Program-made: the position numbers and the translations under genes
From: SFLA01 sp045595785
Lineage (GTDB): Bacteria; Bacillota; Clostridia; Oscillospirales; CAG-382
Direction: 5' to 3'
Assembly (NCBI GenBank): GCA_045595785.1
Contig: JAZOBE010000047.1
Coordinates: forward strand, 1-32,103
DNA length: 32,103 nt
Notes under the pieces: generated by a model
Databases searched by the model: none
Told to the model about the DNA's origin: nothing
What the model saw: only the letters and a program-made list of their open reading frames with translations
Part shown: in pieces, positions 1 to 6,910 of the stretch
Layout: each line of letters opens with the position of its first letter
How positions within the stretch are numbered: the first letter of the stretch is position 1

Positions 1-183
1 TAACGGTCTGCTTCGGGAGTTTTATCCAAAGGGCAGAAATCTCTCTCGTGTAAGCCCAACAACACTAAAAAAGAACCTGGCGTTGATCAACGCCAGGCCT
101 AAAAAGGTTCTCAATTTTCAAAAACCAGTTGATTTGTTTGAATTTTTTCTCAAAAAGTGTTGCACTTAGTTTGACAATTCATC
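1..183 (+). mobile_element. IS30-family insertion sequence, right (3') end
   Basis: This is the 3' tail of an IS30-like element: the end of the transposase gene plus a terminal inverted repeat. The reverse complement of 157-183 matches the start of the second IS copy at 31964 in 18 of 26 positions, including a perfect ten-base core AAGTGCAACA (158-167). If the repeat really extends to about 183, the last codons of the neighbouring permease lie inside the IS. The rest of the element lies outside the window. Confidence 0.75.
2..169 (+). CDS. IS30-family transposase, C-terminal fragment (5' end outside window)
   Basis: The open frame from base 2 to TAG at 167-169 encodes 55 residues beginning NGLLREFYPKG and containing a stretch ending in INARPKKVLNF. 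In IS30-family DDE transposases this is the typical C-terminal end of the catalytic domain: N-G-L-[LI]-R-[EQ]-[FY]-x-P-K-G, then a N-x-R-P-[RK]-K-x-L-[NG] motif. The enzyme would cut and join IS ends. The fragment is partial only because the window begins inside the gene. The stop codon overlaps the terminal inverted repeat and the antisense stop codon of the adjacent permease. Confidence 0.85.
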   Translation, partial: NGLLREFYPKGRNLSRVSPTTLKKNLALINARPKKVLNFQKPVDLFEFFLKKCCT

Positions 184-1464
184 TATCATAATATATAATC
201 CAACCAAAGCAGCTATGAGCGCAGGTATCGATACTGCAATTCCGTAAAGCGAGAACTTAACAAATGACAGCTTTACGCCATGATTTTTGAGCATTCCCAT
301 CCACATTATTCCTGCTAATGCTCCAACGGGAGTAAGGAATGCACCTAAGTTTGAGCCAACGATAGATGCAAAAACTGCACTTTCGCTGCCATTTACAAGC
401 GCAGAGAACAATACGCTCATGGGGATATTGTTAATTAGGTTAGAACAAAGGAATGAACTTATTCCGCATTTAATTATACTTGCACCGCTGACAAGGAATT
501 CACTTACCGCTGCTGTTGCCCCGGTGTTGACAAGTGCAAGCACCAGGGTAAACATAGAGATTACAAACGGCACGGTAACCATAGGTGCGCGGCGCAGTGA
601 ATCTCCGATATAATTAAGCTTTCCTTTGACAGCACAGTAAATAAACGAGCACAGATATTGGCTTGCAAAGCAAATTACAGATACCAGCCACATCGGTACG
701 TTGACTATAGACGAAAACGCCATGAACAAAATACAAATTCCCAAATGTACCCCGCTTATTATCATGAGGGGAAGGTCAGCGGTTTGTTTTTCGCCTTCTT
801 CTGCTTTCATAGGAAGTGCAAGCTTTTTGCGGAAAAGCAAGCAAAGCATACCAAAGGAGCAAACTCCTGCCAGGAGTGTGGGAAGTGCCATTACAGAAAA
901 ATACTTACCAAAATCTATGCCCGCGCTACCTGCAAGGTAAATGTTGGTAGGGTTTCCGATAACTAATGCCATGCTCCAAGTGTTAGCCGCAACAAATTCG
1001 CCAACAAGGTAGGGGATAGGATCTATTTTTGCGTTTTTCGCAAAATAGCATATAAAAGGAGTAAAAGTAAGAACGATAATGTCGTTCGAGGTAAATACAG
1101 TGAGCACAGAAACGGTAAGATAAAGGCAAATGAAAAGCGCCCATTGACTGTGCTTTGCAATAGAAAGTGTTTTAGAAGCCAGCAATCTGAAGAACCCGGC
1201 GCTATCAAGCAAGACAGACATAAGAGTTAGAGATAAAAACAGCGCGAGTATTTTAATTGGGTTCACTTCACTGTTAGCAGTAAGACCTTCAATAAGCTGA
1301 GCAGGAGAAAGGATACCTAACAGTAACACGATCGCCCCGCCTAAAAGCGGAAAAAACCAATAAGTGCTGTAGTTTTTACCTTTGATGCTTACAGCAGGCT
1401 TAAATAATATATTAAATAAAAACGCCACGCAGGTCAGCGTATCTACAATTACTGCAGCGTCCAA
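166..1464 (-). CDS. ArsB/NhaD-type (SLC13-like, ion transporter superfamily) permease
   Basis: A multispanning inner-membrane protein of 432 residues with about 10-12 hydrophobic segments. The segment FTSNDIIVLTFTPF followed by AANTWSMALVIGNPTNI is the hallmark of the ArsB/NhaD/CitM superfamily, where the SND and GNPTN helices line the ion and substrate site. A second, weaker repeat (LCSNLINNIPMSV) occurs in the C-terminal half. The substrate could be arsenite, Na+/H+ or a dicarboxylate; the sequence does not decide and no ars genes lie nearby. The start chosen is TTG at 1464: GGAGG sits six bases upstream, whereas the in-frame TTG at 1494 has no ribosome binding site and coincides with the predicted transcription start. 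The 3' end (DELSN and stop) overlaps the IS30 terminal repeat, so the native C-terminus was probably replaced by a few IS-encoded residues. The core of the protein looks complete. Confidence 0.8.
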   Translation of the reverse strand: MDAAVIVDTLTCVAFLFNILFKPAVSIKGKNYSTYWFFPLLGGAIVLLLGILSPAQLIEGLTANSEVNPIKILALFLSLTLMSVLLDSAGFFRLLASKTLSIAKHSQWALFICLYLTVSVLTVFTSNDIIVLTFTPFICYFAKNAKIDPIPYLVGEFVAANTWSMALVIGNPTNIYLAGSAGIDFGKYFSVMALPTLLAGVCSFGMLCLLFRKKLALPMKAEEGEKQTADLPLMIISGVHLGICILFMAFSSIVNVPMWLVSVICFASQYLCSFIYCAVKGKLNYIGDSLRRAPMVTVPFVISMFTLVLALVNTGATAAVSEFLVSGASIIKCGISSFLCSNLINNIPMSVLFSALVNGSESAVFASIVGSNLGAFLTPVGALAGIMWMGMLKNHGVKLSFVKFSLYGIAVSIPALIAALVGLYIMIDELSN

Positions 1465-1500
1465 AGTATTTCCTCCGTAATCAATAATTTCCAAGGGTGA

Positions 1501-1529
1501 ATTTTACCATTAATCATAAAGGTTTTCAA
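1501..1529 (-). promoter_or_regulatory. Sigma-A promoter of the permease gene
   Basis: On the minus strand TTGAAA (1529-1524), a 17-bp spacer ending in TGG, and TAAAAT (1506-1501) form a good extended -10 promoter. Transcription would begin near 1494, which rules out the TTG at 1494 as the start codon and leaves a leader of about 30 nt before the TTG at 1464. Confidence 0.65.
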
Positions 1530-1560
1530 TATAAAAAAATACTGAAAAAAAGGCTTTGTA

Positions 1561-1589
1561 TTGACTTTTTTCTGTGTTTACTGTAATAT
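1561..1589 (+). promoter_or_regulatory. Sigma-A promoter of the PIG-L-like gene
   Basis: TTGACT (1561-1566), a 17-bp spacer and TAATAT (1584-1589) precede a strong AAGGAGG at 1599-1605 and ATG at 1613. The predicted leader is very short, about 15 nt. Confidence 0.7.
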
Positions 1590-1612
1590 AACCACATAAA
1601 GGAGGCGGAAAA

Positions 1613-3154
1613 ATGAGAAAGATATTTGTTTTTGCCTTAACTCTGGCAGCTATGCTTTTGCTTGTGTCATTCTCTTTTATCGCTTTTGCAGAAGAGGAGG
1701 CCGAAAGCGTTGGTGCTGATGTACTGGTTTCTTCTAATATTGCTGGGGATGTTTCATATCTTTTTGACGGAAATGACGGCAACTATAAAACTCTCGGCAG
1801 CAACGCTGAGATTAAAATAGACTTTGACGGAGGCATCGGTTCGCTTTACATAATGTTTTCGCTATCTCCGGACGAGTATACCATTACCGATAATGACAGT
1901 GGAAAATTCGTTACTGTTGGTGCATATGGATTTTTGCATGAATATATAGATATTAATGAGCTTTTCGGCAGAACGCTTTCTTCGGTAACCATAAGTTTTC
2001 AAAACACAGTTAAGTTAAGCGAGATATACGTATTCACCGCAGGAAACACTCCGTCATTCGTTCAAAAGTGGCAGCCTCCTCTTGAAGGAAATGCTGACCT
2101 TTTGTTGTTTGCCACGCACGGTGATGATGATCAGCTTTTCTTTGCGGGGCTTTTGCCTCATTATGCATGGTATGAGGGATATCGTGTGCAGGTTGCCTAC
2201 CTTACCGACCATCGTAATCTAACTGAATCTCGTGTGCACGAGATGCTTAACGGTCTTTGGGCTGTGGGTGTTACTGCTTATCCTGTATTCGGCGCGTTTG
2301 CGGATTTCCGTATTGATGATATGGAGTTGACCTATCAACACTACGAGAAGCTTGGCACTACACGTGAAGAGCTTTTGGGATTTGTTACCGAGCAGCTTCG
2401 TCGCTTTAAGCCGCTTGTGGTTGTCGGCCATGATTTTGAGGGTGAGTACGGACACGGAATGCATCGTGTATATGCAGACCTTTTATCAAAAGCGGTTTTG
2501 ATCAGCAGTGATAAAAACCAATACCCCGAGTCTAACGAAAAGTATGGGGTGTGGGAAGTTAAAAAAGCATATTTCCATTTATATAAAGAGAATGCAATCG
2601 TTATGGATTACGATACTCCACGCGATTGTTTCGACGGTCTGACCGCTTTTCAGATAACTCAGAAATACGGTTATCCCTGCCACAAATCACAACAGTATAC
2701 TTGGTTCACCAATTGGCTTAACGGCAAGGGGAGTATAACCAAAGCCAATCAGATAAAAAGTTATAATCCCTGCGAATTCGGATTGTTCTATTCAACCGTT
2801 GGAGATGATGTTAATAAAAACGATATGTTTGAGAACGTTATTACCTATGCGGAGCAGGAACGAATTGAGCAGGAGAAATTAGAGCAATCTATTGCCGACG
2901 AGTTGTCCCGTCAGGAGGAATCCAGATATTTGGAAAATTCCAAAAACGAAGAATTATCACGTTATGAAGAACAATCCCGATATATTGAGGAGTCAGCGCA
3001 ATCAGAGCAATCGTATCTTGAGGAGCTTTCCAGAATTGATGAGAATATTAAATCTGAAAAACAAAAGAAGATAATGACTTTGGGCGTTATTTCCGTGACA
3101 ATTGTCATAGCAATCGTCATAAGTGCTGTTGTTATCAGAAAAATACGAAAATAA
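1613..3154 (+). CDS. Secreted, membrane-anchored PIG-L/LmbE-family deacetylase-like protein
   Basis: A 513-residue protein with an N-terminal signal peptide (1-26, ending AFA). Residues about 33-145 have a beta-rich, discoidin-like character (FDGNDGNYKT, then KLSEIYVFTAG). Residues about 160-400 carry a PIG-L/LmbE fold. The metal motif is THGDDDQ (H169, D171, D172) where the family usually has AHPDDE, and the second motif is GHGMH (H281, H284). Family members hydrolyse N-acetyl groups from amino sugars on a zinc ion. Residues about 413-486 form a Glu/Ser/Arg-rich coiled coil, followed by a single transmembrane helix (487-507) and a basic tail. It should therefore sit on the outer face of the membrane with the catalytic domain held out on a stalk. 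The substrate is unknown; cell-wall or host glycan is an inference. It is monocistronic, with its own promoter and terminator. Confidence 0.75.
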   Translation: MRKIFVFALTLAAMLLLVSFSFIAFAEEEAESVGADVLVSSNIAGDVSYLFDGNDGNYKTLGSNAEIKIDFDGGIGSLYIMFSLSPDEYTITDNDSGKFVTVGAYGFLHEYIDINELFGRTLSSVTISFQNTVKLSEIYVFTAGNTPSFVQKWQPPLEGNADLLLFATHGDDDQLFFAGLLPHYAWYEGYRVQVAYLTDHRNLTESRVHEMLNGLWAVGVTAYPVFGAFADFRIDDMELTYQHYEKLGTTREELLGFVTEQLRRFKPLVVVGHDFEGEYGHGMHRVYADLLSKAVLISSDKNQYPESNEKYGVWEVKKAYFHLYKENAIVMDYDTPRDCFDGLTAFQITQKYGYPCHKSQQYTWFTNWLNGKGSITKANQIKSYNPCEFGLFYSTVGDDVNKNDMFENVITYAEQERIEQEKLEQSIADELSRQEESRYLENSKNEELSRYEEQSRYIEESAQSEQSYLEELSRIDENIKSEKQKKIMTLGVISVTIVIAIVISAVVIRKIRK

Positions 3155-3160
3155 ATTATT

Positions 3161-3192
3161 AATCACCTCGCTTGAAAACGAGGTGATTTTTG
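3161..3192 (+). terminator. Rho-independent terminator of the PIG-L-like gene
   Basis: A 10-bp perfect stem (AATCACCTCG at 3161-3170 with CGAGGTGATT at 3179-3188), an 8-nt loop, and a short T run directly after the stop codon at 3154. Confidence 0.75.
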
Positions 3193-3222
3193 TTAAATTA
3201 ATTATATAAAATATTGGTTTTT

Positions 3223-3255
3223 CATTACAACTTCATAACATTCTTCTGTTATAAT
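3223..3255 (+). promoter_or_regulatory. Promoter with putative response-regulator operator, copy 1
   Basis: The 19-bp sequence CATTACAACTTCATAACAT (3223-3241) stands where a -35 box would be, followed 8 bases later by a perfect TATAAT (3250-3255). The identical 19-mer at the identical distance from TATAAT recurs at 5311 ahead of the secreted-protein gene. It contains an imperfect direct repeat (TTACAAC, TTCATAAC), as expected for OmpR/PhoB-family dimers. No good -35 exists, which suits an activator-dependent, autoregulated promoter. Regulator binding is an inference. Confidence 0.65.
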
Positions 3256-3287
3256 TAAAAAAACAAAGTAAAAGAGAGGATTTTACC

Positions 3288-3935
3288 GTGGCTAAGATAC
3301 TTGTTGTTGATGACGAGCTTCCCATAAACCGTCTGATTTGTAAGAATCTCACCTTGGTTGGTCATAATTGCGAATCTGCTTTCGACGGTGTAAGCGGATT
3401 GGAGATGATAAAAAGCTTACGTCCCGATCTCGTTGTGCTGGACGTTATGCTTCCCGGCATATCCGGATTTGATATTATGAAGCTTCAGGCAGACGTGCCT
3501 GTAATCTTTGTTACCGCTAAAACAGGGCTTGAAGACAGACTTAAAGGGCTGTCACTCGGTGCGGATGATTATATTGTAAAACCTTTCGAAATGGCAGAGC
3601 TTATTGCCCGTGTTCAGGCTGTTCTTCGACGTACCAAGAACGACGATAATACTTTTTCTTTTGATGACATTGTAATCGATTTTCAACGCCGATACGTTTC
3701 CAAAGGTGGTAACAACGTATTTCTTACTCCGAAGGAGTATGCTTTACTTGAACTACTTGTCGTAAACAGAAATCTTGCACTTTCTCGCGAGAAGATACTT
3801 CAAAAGGTATGGGAATACGATTACTGCGGAGACACCCGTACAGTAGATGTTCATATTCAACAAATACGGCAAAAATTAGGTATAAAGGACAGGATAAAGA
3901 CCGTGTTTAAGGTCGGTTATCGATTTGAAGTATGA
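3288..3935 (+). CDS. OmpR/PhoB-family response regulator
   Basis: A 215-residue cytoplasmic transcription factor. The receiver domain (1-115) has the acidic pair D8-D9, the phospho-acceptor D52 (VVLDVMLPG), T76 and K98 (DDYIVKPF). The winged-helix DNA-binding domain (about 122-215) has the family features LTPKEYALLELL, SREKIL, the recognition helix TRTVDVHIQQIRQKL and the wing GYRFEV. All phosphotransfer residues are intact. The start is GTG at 3288 behind AGAGAGGA. The gene overlaps the downstream kinase by ATGA, so the two are translationally coupled. It probably controls its own promoter and the downstream secreted-protein gene, because both carry the same 19-bp element. Confidence 0.93.
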   Translation: MAKILVVDDELPINRLICKNLTLVGHNCESAFDGVSGLEMIKSLRPDLVVLDVMLPGISGFDIMKLQADVPVIFVTAKTGLEDRLKGLSLGADDYIVKPFEMAELIARVQAVLRRTKNDDNTFSFDDIVIDFQRRYVSKGGNNVFLTPKEYALLELLVVNRNLALSREKILQKVWEYDYCGDTRTVDVHIQQIRQKLGIKDRIKTVFKVGYRFEV

Positions 3936-5326
3936 GAATGAAGTTTTTTGAACGCACGTTTTTGATAACCTTTATATTGTTTTTGGTTTTCCTTAATATA
4001 GGTATTTTCGCTTTGGCTATGTATACATACCAAAACAATATTGAAGCGGCTGAAAGTGTTTGTATAGCCGAGATAAATAGTATAATCGACGCATTTGAAA
4101 GTGATTATGCTTATGCAGGTGCTTCAAGCGCAAAGATATTGCAAACTGCGTATGGAAAATTCTATAGTGAAAAAGATATTAAACTCAAGTTTATGTCTGA
4201 TGGGGAGACCACATATTCCGCTATTCCGGAAGGATTGTCAGTTCCTGATGAAGGTAAAATGTCCGGTGGTAAAGTAGACGGAAAGCGTTATATTATAATA
4301 AGCCGTTTTGTTTGCGACGGAGAGCAAACGTTGGTCTATGCTAAGGATGTTTCATATCTTGATATTGAATTCAAACATCTTTGCATCGTTTTTGTGTTTG
4401 GTTCCTTTGTGGCATCACTTTTACTTGGCGCGGTGTTGTATTTTATATTAAGAAAACTATATTTACCTCTTGTAAAGCTTCGTACTGTCACCGAGGAGAT
4501 AGCAAACGGAGATTTTGACGTCCGCGCTGATGACAAAGGTGACGATGAGGTATCTGCACTTGCAAAGGATTTTAATGTGATGGCAGACAAGGTTTCGCGG
4601 CAGATATTAGAACTTAAGGATACAGCGGACCAAAAGCAAAGAATGCTTGATAACCTTGCCCATGAGATGCGCACTCCTTTGACTGCTATCCATGGGTATG
4701 CAGAGTATATTTGCAGTGCAAGAATCCCGGAAGAAGAGCGTGTCGATGCCGCAAAGTTCATTATGTCTGAATCTATGCGTCTGAAGGATATAAGTGAAGT
4801 TCTGTTAGACTCTGCATATATCCGTGAAAATGGGATAAACGTCGGTTCTGTTTCTCTCGGCGTTATTGTAAAAAAAGCATGCGCTCGTCTCGAAATAACC
4901 GCAAAAGAGCGCGGTGTTGACATTACAAGCGAAACAGATGAGTGCATTATTAACGGGGATGCAGTGCTACTGGAAATACTGGTAACAAATCTCGCTGAAA
5001 ATGCTTTAAAAGCGTGTAAAAACGGCGGAAGGGTTACGGTAGGCACTTGTGAAAAAGATGGAATAAAATGCTTGTGCGTAAGCGATAACGGGATTGGAAT
5101 GACTGCAGAACAGCTCGCACATATTACCGAGCCGTTTTACCGCACAGATACCTCACGTTCACGCGCGGAAGGTGGAACAGGACTCGGGCTCGCCTTGTGT
5201 AAAAGAATAGTTCTGGCTCACGGCGGAGAACTGATTTTTGAATCCAAAGAAAACAAAGGAACAAAAGTTATTGTTGAATTTACAAGACCTTTACAAGTTA
5301 CCGATAACTCCATTACAACTTCATAA
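3932..5326 (+). CDS. Sensor histidine kinase
   Basis: A 464-residue membrane kinase. It has a first transmembrane helix at about 9-31, a small extracytoplasmic sensor domain (32-148), a second transmembrane helix at about 149-172 and a HAMP linker (173-225). The HisKA domain carries phosphorylated H244 in NLAHEMRTPLTAI. The HATPase_c domain has the N box around N357, the G1 box DNGIG (385-389) and the G2 box GGTGLGL (414-420). All catalytic motifs are present, so it should phosphorylate the upstream regulator. The sensor domain matches nothing I recognise. The last codons and stop overlap the second copy of the putative operator at 5311-5329, so the downstream promoter begins inside this gene. 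Confidence 0.93.
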   Translation: MRMKFFERTFLITFILFLVFLNIGIFALAMYTYQNNIEAAESVCIAEINSIIDAFESDYAYAGASSAKILQTAYGKFYSEKDIKLKFMSDGETTYSAIPEGLSVPDEGKMSGGKVDGKRYIIISRFVCDGEQTLVYAKDVSYLDIEFKHLCIVFVFGSFVASLLLGAVLYFILRKLYLPLVKLRTVTEEIANGDFDVRADDKGDDEVSALAKDFNVMADKVSRQILELKDTADQKQRMLDNLAHEMRTPLTAIHGYAEYICSARIPEEERVDAAKFIMSESMRLKDISEVLLDSAYIRENGINVGSVSLGVIVKKACARLEITAKERGVDITSETDECIINGDAVLLEILVTNLAENALKACKNGGRVTVGTCEKDGIKCLCVSDNGIGMTAEQLAHITEPFYRTDTSRSRAEGGTGLGLALCKRIVLAHGGELIFESKENKGTKVIVEFTRPLQVTDNSITTS

Positions 5327-5343
5327 CATAGGCGTTTTATAAT
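5311..5343 (+). promoter_or_regulatory. Promoter with putative response-regulator operator, copy 2
   Basis: CATTACAACTTCATAACAT (5311-5329) is identical to 3223-3241 and is followed at the same spacing by TATAAT (5338-5343). It overlaps the histidine kinase stop codon and drives the secreted-protein gene starting at 5378. Only the 8 bases between the element and the -10 box differ between the two copies. Confidence 0.65.
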
Positions 5344-5377
5344 GTGAGCATACCAAATAAGAAAGAAGGTAAAACGC

Positions 5378-6691
5378 ATGAAATTCAGCAAACGTCTCTT
5401 TTTACGTTCTGCAATATCTTTACTGCTGGCAGTCTGCATCCTTTCCGGCGGACTTATGCTTATGGGTATGGCGGAAACGGAAACCAAAGACGTCAGCACG
5501 GAAGCCCCTGCTCCCGACGTAAGCGATCTGCTTGCTTCGCCCGAAGAGGATGATACCAAACTTCCCGACATTACCGATACATCTGCTCCCGTTTCTCAGG
5601 AACAGCTGGCTGGTAAGTTTGGTCAGTACTCATTCGTTTCGGAGGTTGATGGCAAGCGCATTGTCAATATCTATTCTGCGGAACAGATAGCAGACTTTGT
5701 AACCCGCAGAGAAAACGGAGAATGGTTCGTTCTCTCCGCAGAGGATATCCTCTTTATCATTGATGATACCCTCAAGCTGTTTAACGAATACGATATGGTA
5801 ACCGTTACAGATCTTGACGGTGTTACCGCAAATTATCCCGGAGTAAGTTTTTATTCCTCTGAGGAATATAAGAACTGCTTCGGCGGTCTTGATTACGGTA
5901 CCAATGAGTATTCATTCGATCTGGAGACTGATATCTGGAATGTTGCTTATACTCGTATCAAGGTGCTTACCTCCGCAGTATATGAACGTTTCGGACAGAA
6001 AACCGTTTTTGCGGATATGGAAGTTGAAGAACCCGATCTTTGGATGCTTGCGTATGCTACGTCGCAGTATTTCAGAGAGCCTGTTCCCGGTGAAAACGAA
6101 TATTCTGTGGCGGATAATGCAGCGCTGCTGTCCAAATATTCCTGCGGTGCGTTTATTTTCATCGGTCAGACCTATATCAATTATGTTGAGTCTGTTAATT
6201 GCGGTGACAGAAACGCTATCGTTGAGCTTTATCCCGACGGACTTATTCCTGAAAATCTTAACAACGTAAAGTACGATACCGATGGTAAGTCTGTTGTTAT
6301 TGAGCTTTGGGATATGAATTCCGAGGAGCTAGTTGCCCGTCTCCGCCTTGAAGGTGATACCGATGCCAAGGAAGTTGCAGATCTTGAAGGTCTTTGGGAG
6401 GAATTTAAGGTATATCTCCACAGTGCCGATTACCGTCATATAAGCGGTGAGGAATTTGCCAACGTTTCCAATTACCGTGTAGCGGTATTCTTTATGGGTA
6501 TGGAAGGTCTTCACGGAACAAACCGCGTTTCCGCACTCCGTTTTGGCGCTGATGCATATCAGGATAATTGCCAGACTCACTTCGGCGGCGGTTTTGATGA
6601 AATTTCCGAGCCTTGCCAGTTAAGCGGCTCTCAGGCAATCTCCGATTATGTCAACGCTATTCTTAAGGATAGACTTGTTGACGCTGAATAA
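5378..6691 (+). CDS. Secreted protein of unknown function, putative target of the adjacent two-component system
   Basis: A 437-residue protein with a clear signal peptide (basic MKFSKRLFLR, hydrophobic core, likely cleavage after GMA near residue 32) and an acidic, proline- and threonine-containing spacer (33-70). The rest has mixed alpha/beta character with no lipobox, sortase signal or transmembrane helix. I recognise no domain. AGAAGG lies upstream of the ATG. It sits 51 nt after the histidine kinase and has its own promoter carrying the same 19-bp element as the regulator promoter. It may therefore be the main output, or an accessory sensor, of that system. A terminator follows directly. 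Confidence 0.75.
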   Translation: MKFSKRLFLRSAISLLLAVCILSGGLMLMGMAETETKDVSTEAPAPDVSDLLASPEEDDTKLPDITDTSAPVSQEQLAGKFGQYSFVSEVDGKRIVNIYSAEQIADFVTRRENGEWFVLSAEDILFIIDDTLKLFNEYDMVTVTDLDGVTANYPGVSFYSSEEYKNCFGGLDYGTNEYSFDLETDIWNVAYTRIKVLTSAVYERFGQKTVFADMEVEEPDLWMLAYATSQYFREPVPGENEYSVADNAALLSKYSCGAFIFIGQTYINYVESVNCGDRNAIVELYPDGLIPENLNNVKYDTDGKSVVIELWDMNSEELVARLRLEGDTDAKEVADLEGLWEEFKVYLHSADYRHISGEEFANVSNYRVAVFFMGMEGLHGTNRVSALRFGADAYQDNCQTHFGGGFDEISEPCQLSGSQAISDYVNAILKDRLVDAE

Positions 6692-6718
6692 ACTCTCACT
6701 CCTTTTTGAAAAAAGAAA

Positions 6719-6750
6719 GGCGGCTTTGCAATACGCAAAGCCGTTTTTCT
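6719..6750 (+). terminator. Rho-independent terminator after the secreted-protein gene
   Basis: A 9-bp stem CGGCTTTGC/GCAAAGCCG (6721-6729 with 6735-6743), a 5-nt loop, then TTTTTCTTT. A closely similar hairpin occurs at 8766-8788 on the other side of the BspA-like gene. Confidence 0.85.
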
Positions 6751-6854
6751 TTCGCCAATCCAAACTACAAAAGAGAACGAACAATCGCGAACGCTATCAC
6801 AAGTGTAATTTGACATATATTCACATGTTTGTCAATAACTTTTTCCACGTTCTA

Positions 6855-6883
6855 TTGAAAAACGGAAAATATTGTAATATAAT
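6855..6883 (+). promoter_or_regulatory. Sigma-A promoter of the BspA-like gene
   Basis: TTGAAA (6855-6860), a 17-bp spacer and perfect TATAAT (6878-6883), 27 nt before the ATG at 6911. Confidence 0.75.
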
Positions 6884-6910
6884 GCTGATGACAACATTAA
6901 AAGGGGTAGG

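Noticed and set aside
3223..3241. A canonical PhoB/PhoP box
   Set aside because: The repeat resembles TTAACA-type half-sites only loosely and there are no phosphate genes nearby; a dedicated site for the adjacent regulator is simpler.
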